Source: Acetomicrobium flavidum (GTDB lineage Bacteria > Synergistota > Synergistia > Synergistales > Acetomicrobiaceae). Taken from it: a stretch of DNA of 64,000 nt. Of this stretch, positions 59,644 through 64,000 are shown piece by piece. The notes beneath the pieces were generated by a model. That model was given only the letters and a program-made list of their open reading frames with translations. It did not search any database and had not been told where the DNA came from. The stretch spans positions 1,946,001-2,010,000 of the forward strand of contig NZ_FSQZ01000001.1 in the NCBI RefSeq assembly GCF_900129645.1. The letters run 5' to 3'. Every line of letters starts with the position of its first letter. The first letter of the stretch is position 1. The position numbers and the translations under genes were made by a program.

Positions 59644-61308
59644 TCAAACTTTAGGAAGCTTCAATACCTCGCCAATAACATAGGGATTTTCATCCTGTTC
59701 TTTGCGGGAACGTCTGTCTACTGCTATGACATGTTTTGTTGGAATTCCAAGATGTCTGAGTTCTTCTCCGATCCTTTCGGCGATATAGCCTAGTAAAGAT
59801 GTACCACCCGTCAGGTTGATGGTAACTTCGTCGACCTCCTGCTCTTTTAAAAATGCGCTTATCTCGTCCAGCACTCGTTTGACTTCGCCGATTCCCTCAA
59901 AGGGGTCTTTTACCGTTACCACGCTGACATTTCCGCTAAAATCGGCCTTTTGGGTGATTTCTTTAACGTTATCTTTTAATTCCTCAGAGGTAAGCACGAC
60001 AAGCGCGTCAGGTTTTCCGTGATTTAGTATCGTATAAAGAGCACCCTTTGCGTTGCCCATTGGGGAGATTACGGCTTTTTTCCGGGTGTCAAAGCAAAGT
60101 TGTTTTTTAAACTCCTCGATTGCCCGGTCTACATCTTGATCTGCTATTTCTTTAAGGCGCTTTTCTAGTTTGTCCATTCCCGGCGGATTGCTGTCGCTAA
60201 AACCAAAATGGGCCACATGGTTTCTTGCATCACGCAGTATATTATCTTCATTTGGCAATCTTATGGATTCGCGGTCTTTTCTGTCCAGCGGGTTTAATTT
60301 TACTCCTGCACATATATAAGAAAATAATTTTAAATTGATGCGATATTCCCTAGCCAGTCTGACGGCCATTCCGTAGTCTTGCGTTGCAATGTAAAACTTT
60401 ATAAGCTGCCGTTCCGCCTCAAGTTCGTTTTTGTCGATTATCACTTCACTATTTTTTGTGTCCAGCTTTTCGTATTTTTCTATGATCTTTTTTATTAATG
60501 GTTCAAGCTCGGGGATGCATCTTTTGATCTCGTCGTGAACTTTGCTTGTTTTGTATGCCACATGGGCCATGAATCTATTTAAAGATTTCCGAATCATGCG
60601 TATGGATCCCAATCTAAGAGCTCGCGACAGTTCGCTTAATTCGCTATTAAGCTTAGAAAGTTCCAACGGAAGGTTCTTTTTGTCTGTAACGCCGCATGTA
60701 TGACAATCTTTGTTTCTTTTTTCTACCAAATCGCCCAGCAATCCGCTAAATCCGTATTCCCTAAACTCCCTTGCGGCGAAAAGCCATTCGGCCATCCCTA
60801 TGATGGACGTTAAATTAAGGCACTCCGTAGAAGATGTAGTATTGTTGTATTGTCCGTATACGACGGTTACGTCCGCGTTTTTAGCCTCTTTGGCATAAAG
60901 AGATATAACTACGGCCATGATCGGGATGGACCTAAACGAATGGGTAGTGTCTATAAAGACCTTTTCGCCGTATTCTATAACATCGAGCATTTTGGCAACT
61001 AGGTCCGGGGGATTTGCTTCGGGGTTGGCTGATATGGATACATGATCATATTGTATTTGATGTTCATCTAAATATGATTGTGCTGTTTTCCAGTTAGGGC
61101 TATTTTCCGATTCTTCGGTAAGAAAAAATATAATTTTTAGGTTTTCCTGCGATTTTATCCTGCGAAAGCATTCGGCAAGAGCAATGGGGAAAATGGGATA
61201 CCCCATTTCAAAACTTCCCTTAGCACCTTTTTCGAAAACGTTATACTTAATGCTGATTTTGCTTGTGTTGTAACTACCGGTTCCAAGAAATGTCAGAATT
61301 TTAGCCAA
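59644..61308 (-). CDS. Type III CRISPR effector: TIGR02221-like CARF - HEPN with a second CARF-like region
   Basis: A 554-residue accessory ribonuclease predicted to be switched on by cyclic oligoadenylate. Residues 1-200 form a TIGR02221/Csx-type CARF domain (TFLGTGSYNTS at 6-16; DTTHSFRSIPIM at 120-131). A helical HEPN domain follows, with the R-x4-H pair in RNHVAHFGF (R362, H367). After about 405 comes a third part, with KAVISPMGNAKGALYTI and EVTINLTGGTSLLGYIA (498-503 NLTGGT), which looks like another CARF-type fold. It starts at a TTG with AAGGAGG ten bases ahead and heads the cmr operon. Confidence 0.82.
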   Translation of the reverse strand: MAKILTFLGTGSYNTSKISIKYNVFEKGAKGSFEMGYPIFPIALAECFRRIKSQENLKIIFFLTEESENSPNWKTAQSYLDEHQIQYDHVSISANPEANPPDLVAKMLDVIEYGEKVFIDTTHSFRSIPIMAVVISLYAKEAKNADVTVVYGQYNNTTSSTECLNLTSIIGMAEWLFAAREFREYGFSGLLGDLVEKRNKDCHTCGVTDKKNLPLELSKLNSELSELSRALRLGSIRMIRKSLNRFMAHVAYKTSKVHDEIKRCIPELEPLIKKIIEKYEKLDTKNSEVIIDKNELEAERQLIKFYIATQDYGMAVRLAREYRINLKLFSYICAGVKLNPLDRKDRESIRLPNEDNILRDARNHVAHFGFSDSNPPGMDKLEKRLKEIADQDVDRAIEEFKKQLCFDTRKKAVISPMGNAKGALYTILNHGKPDALVVLTSEELKDNVKEITQKADFSGNVSVVTVKDPFEGIGEVKRVLDEISAFLKEQEVDEVTINLTGGTSLLGYIAERIGEELRHLGIPTKHVIAVDRRSRKEQDENPYVIGEVLKLPKV

Positions 61309-61529
61309 TCAACACATCGCCTCCTTATTACATTTCATGCTAATGTAAATAGATATATTTGAGCTGATATTTAAAGTATACTAAGATTACTTCGTTAGAC
61401 ATAGTATATTATACAAGCCAACGGAGGGTCAATATGCAAGTTATCGAAGTTGCATAATAAAATTTTCAAAGTAGATCTGGTTGCGCAATGTACCAAAAGC
61501 ATAATTATGGCCAAGTCCCAATGACAAAC
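61309..61529. promoter_or_regulatory. Upstream region of the cmr operon
   Basis: This AT-rich stretch of about 220 bases must hold the operon promoter on the - strand; a TATACT-like word (AGTATACTT) is seen at about 61375-61382 but I cannot fix the -35. No gene is seen. Confidence 0.4.
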
Positions 61530-61573
61530 TGTGTCGATCCCCGGTAGTGCATAAATCCCTGGGGATCGACACA
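61530..61573. other. Perfect 13-bp hairpin at the start of CRISPR leader 2
   Basis: TGTGTCGATCCCC at 61530-61542 pairs with GGGGATCGACACA at 61561-61573 around an 18-base loop (GGTAGTGCATAAATCCCT). It is the counterpart of the element at 50005, better conserved, and is not next to any gene end here, so it is not merely a terminator. Confidence 0.7.
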
Positions 61574-61686
61574 AGCTAAAACCAGCCATAAATTCGTCAA
61601 CCATCGAATGTCTTTATAGTACAAAAGTGATTTGACTATTACATCGGCATGTTTTATACTTGCATCAGCAATCACATATCAAACGA
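61574..61686 (+). promoter_or_regulatory. CRISPR leader 2
   Basis: 113 bases nearly identical to leader 1, differing by a few substitutions and two extra bases. The segment ATTTGACTATTACATCGGCA and TTTTATACTT is conserved in both. Confidence 0.75.
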
Positions 61687-64000
61687 GTTTTTAGTCTTCC
61701 TATAAGGGATGGAAACACCATCCGTCCTTGTGCCTGCCATCGGCGTCGAATCCAGGTTTTTAGTCTTCCTATAAGGGATGGAAACAATGAACTGATAGAG
61801 GGGGGCAGTTTAGATGAGCGAAAGTTTTTAGTCTTCCTATAAGGGATGGAAACCTGCATTCGTTTTCATGCAACGGTTGATGCTCTTTTGGTTTTTAGTC
61901 TTCCTATAAGGGATGGAAACACATAAGGATTATCAACGTTCTTGACCCGTCAATAGTGTTTTTAGTCTTCCTATAAGGGATGGAAACTGCCGCCCGTACC
62001 TCCAAGCTCCGCCTTCGATTTCAAGTTTTTAGTCTTCCTATAAGGGATGGAAACTCTCCCTTGCGGCCCTAAGTGAAGGTAAGTCGTCTGGGTTTTTAGT
62101 CTTCCTATAAGGGATGGAAACTTGCATTTCTGAAAAACTCGGCAGTTTTTCTCTGAGTTTTTAGTCTTCCTATAAGGGATGGAAACACTCCGCAATTTAT
62201 AGCGCTCATATTGGTATCCCTCGTTTTTAGTCTTCCTATAAGGGATGGAAACACGAATGGCGAAAACGAAGAGCCGAGGGAGGTGAGCAGTTTTTAGTCT
62301 TCCTATAAGGGATGGAAACATCTTAATGTCTCTTCAACAGGATACACCACTTCTAGTTTTTAGTCTTCCTATAAGGGATGGAAACCTGATGGCCCCTATT
62401 TTTTCCAGTTCCGCAAGCCATGTTTTTAGTCTTCCTATAAGGGATGGAAACCCCTTTCAAGCTCCGACAGGTCGGCACCGAATGAATGTTTTTAGTCTTC
62501 CTATAAGGGATGGAAACTCGGCATCACGAAGATAGCCTATGATCTCGACCATGTTTTTAGTCTTCCTATAAGGGATGGAAACTGATCTCGACCATCCTGT
62601 GATGCCGAATACAGTCCCCGGTTTTTAGTCTTCCTATAAGGGATGGAAACAAGAAAAAACAGGTAGGAACGGAAAGTGTAACTGCGTTTTTAGTCTTCCT
62701 ATAAGGGATGGAAACAAAGTTGAGCCTCTCTCGATGCGTTAATAATGTCATGTTTTTAGTCTTCCTATAAGGGATGGAAACCGGCATAAACCCGAGGGGC
62801 GGGATATTTCTCACGAAGAGTTTTTAGTCTTCCTATAAGGGATGGAAACCCATGTAATATTTGGGATATGTTTTGCCTCCTGCAAGTTTTTAGTCTTCCT
62901 ATAAGGGATGGAAACCAGCGGGCGTGTAAAGAAAGCAGGGCAGGCCCCAGGGTTTTTAGTCTTCCTATAAGGGATGGAAACCTGTCGCCATCTTTATGCC
63001 CTCCCTTTATGCTTTTAGTTTTTAGTCTTCCTATAAGGGATGAAAACGTATTTCAGCAATAACGGAAAAGCAAGAACTATTTAGTTTTTAGTCTTCCTAT
63101 AAGGGATGGAAACTCGTCGGCATATACAATACCATTCATCCCGTCTTCAGTTTTTAGTCTTCCTATAAGGGATGGAAACTAGCTGGAGAGTTAGTTGACG
63201 TCGTAATTTTCCTTGGTTTTTAGTCTTCCTATAAGGGATGGAAACCTGTCGCCATCTTTATGCCCTCCCTTTATGCTTTTAGTTTTTAGTCTTCCTATAA
63301 GGGATGGAAACGTATTTCAGCAATAACGGAAAAGCAAGAACTATTTAGTTTTTAGTCTTCCTATAAGGGATGGAAACTCGTCGGCATATACAATACCATT
63401 CATCCCGTCTTCAGTTTTTAGTCTTCCTATAAGGGATGGAAACTAGCTGGAGAGTTAGTTGACGTCGTAATTTTCCTTGGTTTTTAGTCTTCCTATAAGG
63501 GATGGAAACCCGTCGCCATGCGCTCGGCGTGAAGCGGCACAGCGCGTTTTTAGTCTTCCTATAAGGGATGGAAACCATCGGGCCTGCGTAGGCAGTGCCG
63601 GCCACCGCATCAGTTTTTAGTCTTCCTATAAGGGATGGAAACCGATATCGGACCTTTTCGTAGCATTCCGACACGTCAGTTTTTAGTCTTCCTATAAGGG
63701 ATGGAAACAGTTCTGCGCCTTCTTTCACAATGTCTTTTCTTTCTCGTTTTTAGTCTTCCTATAAGGGATGGAAACCATATTCAATAAACTCAAGCTCGTC
63801 TTCTCTTTTAACCCGTTTTTAGTCTTCCTATAAGGGATGGAAACGCAGTACAGGCTTGACAAGGCAGCCGTCCGTGATGCGCGTTTTTAGTCTTCCTATA
63901 AGGGATGGAAACGACAGGGAGATGATTATCCTGCGCCTGCCCGTCTCTGTTTTTAGTCTTCCTATAAGGGATGGAAACTGGGCAGCGAAGCCGTCAGGAC
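61687..64000 (+). CRISPR. CRISPR array 2, at least 35 repeats, continues beyond the window
   Basis: The 30-base repeat is the same as in array 1 except for A at position 18. Repeats begin at 61687 and the last in view at 63949-63978. The repeat at 63018-63047 has a G-to-A change at position 26. Four consecutive spacers beginning at 62982 recur unchanged beginning at 63246, a tandem duplication of 264 bases. Two neighbouring spacers at 62518-62552 and 62583-62620 share 13 bases. Confidence 0.97.

Noticed and set aside
61660-63728. Open frames across CRISPR array 2
   Set aside because: Same reason: periodic translated repeats and spacers, not genes.
1-64000. tRNA or rRNA genes
   Set aside because: I looked for cloverleaf-like and rRNA-like blocks between genes and saw none I could support.

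Overview
This window is bacterial DNA, read from AGGAGG-type ribosome sites, TTGACA/TATAAT promoters and bacterial gene families. It most likely comes from an anaerobic, perhaps thermophilic, bacterium. The mix of an FAD lactate/glycolate-type dehydrogenase with EtfAB, many toxin-antitoxin pairs, a type III-B CRISPR system and a GGGGTC-ended repeat family suggests Synergistota (Acetomicrobium-like). That placement is inference from gene style; there is no rRNA or tRNA gene here to prove it.

Layout. (1) 1-9984: an exopolysaccharide or capsule gene set on the + strand: a polysaccharide deacetylase (5' end cut by the window), three family-4-like glycosyltransferases, a very AT-rich Wzy-like polymerase, UDP-GlcNAc 2-epimerase, a UDP-glucuronate 4-epimerase-like protein and UDP-glucose dehydrogenase. 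(2) 9985-31200: an accessory region full of toxin-antitoxin genes and their wrecks (Phd/VapC, MazF remnant, HicAB twice, AbrB/PIN, DUF2281/VapC, RelBE-like, MntA/HepT), three related copies of an Rpn-type nuclease gene (two truncated), and a family of about 100-bp repeats with inverted ends. Embedded are three metabolic units: an FAD oxidoreductase divergent from etfBA, an ArsR/CadC regulator divergent from a metallochaperone and P-type ATPase, and an FMN reductase. (3) 31311-50002: mobA and then a long, tightly packed + strand gene set for tetrahydromethanopterin (H4MPT) and methanofuran dependent C1 metabolism. (4) 50005-64000: two long CRISPR arrays with almost the same leader and repeats differing at one base, flanking a Cmr (III-B) operon on the - strand that starts with an unusual HEPN protein carrying two CARF-like regions.

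How the C1 cluster fits together. MtdB oxidises methylene-H4MPT, Mch hydrolyses the methenyl form, Ftr passes the formyl group to a methanofuran-type carrier, and FwdABCD releases it as CO2, or the chain runs the other way. The cofactor genes travel with it: a fused HPPK-MptA protein, a dihydropteroate-synthase-like protein, beta-RFAP synthase, two ATP-grasp enzymes, a CitG-like protein and a DUF447 protein. MobA at the start and an FdhD-like protein at the end fit maturation of a molybdenum or tungsten enzyme. Unlike the hydrolytic Fhc complex of aerobic methylotrophs, FwdB here keeps its Fe-S cysteines and the presumed metal-ligand cysteine, and a separate FwdD is present, so a real redox formylmethanofuran dehydrogenase is likely. 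The cluster starts with a strongly positioned gene of a DUF2193-like family otherwise known to me from methanogens; it may be the unrecognised C1 entry or exit step. Fae, Mer, Mtr and the Fwd ferredoxin subunits are not in the window.

The repeat family deserves attention of its own: its left end supplies the stop codon of three genes, and its right half carries a Shine-Dalgarno sequence and an ATG that opens a short frame ending just ahead of several downstream genes.
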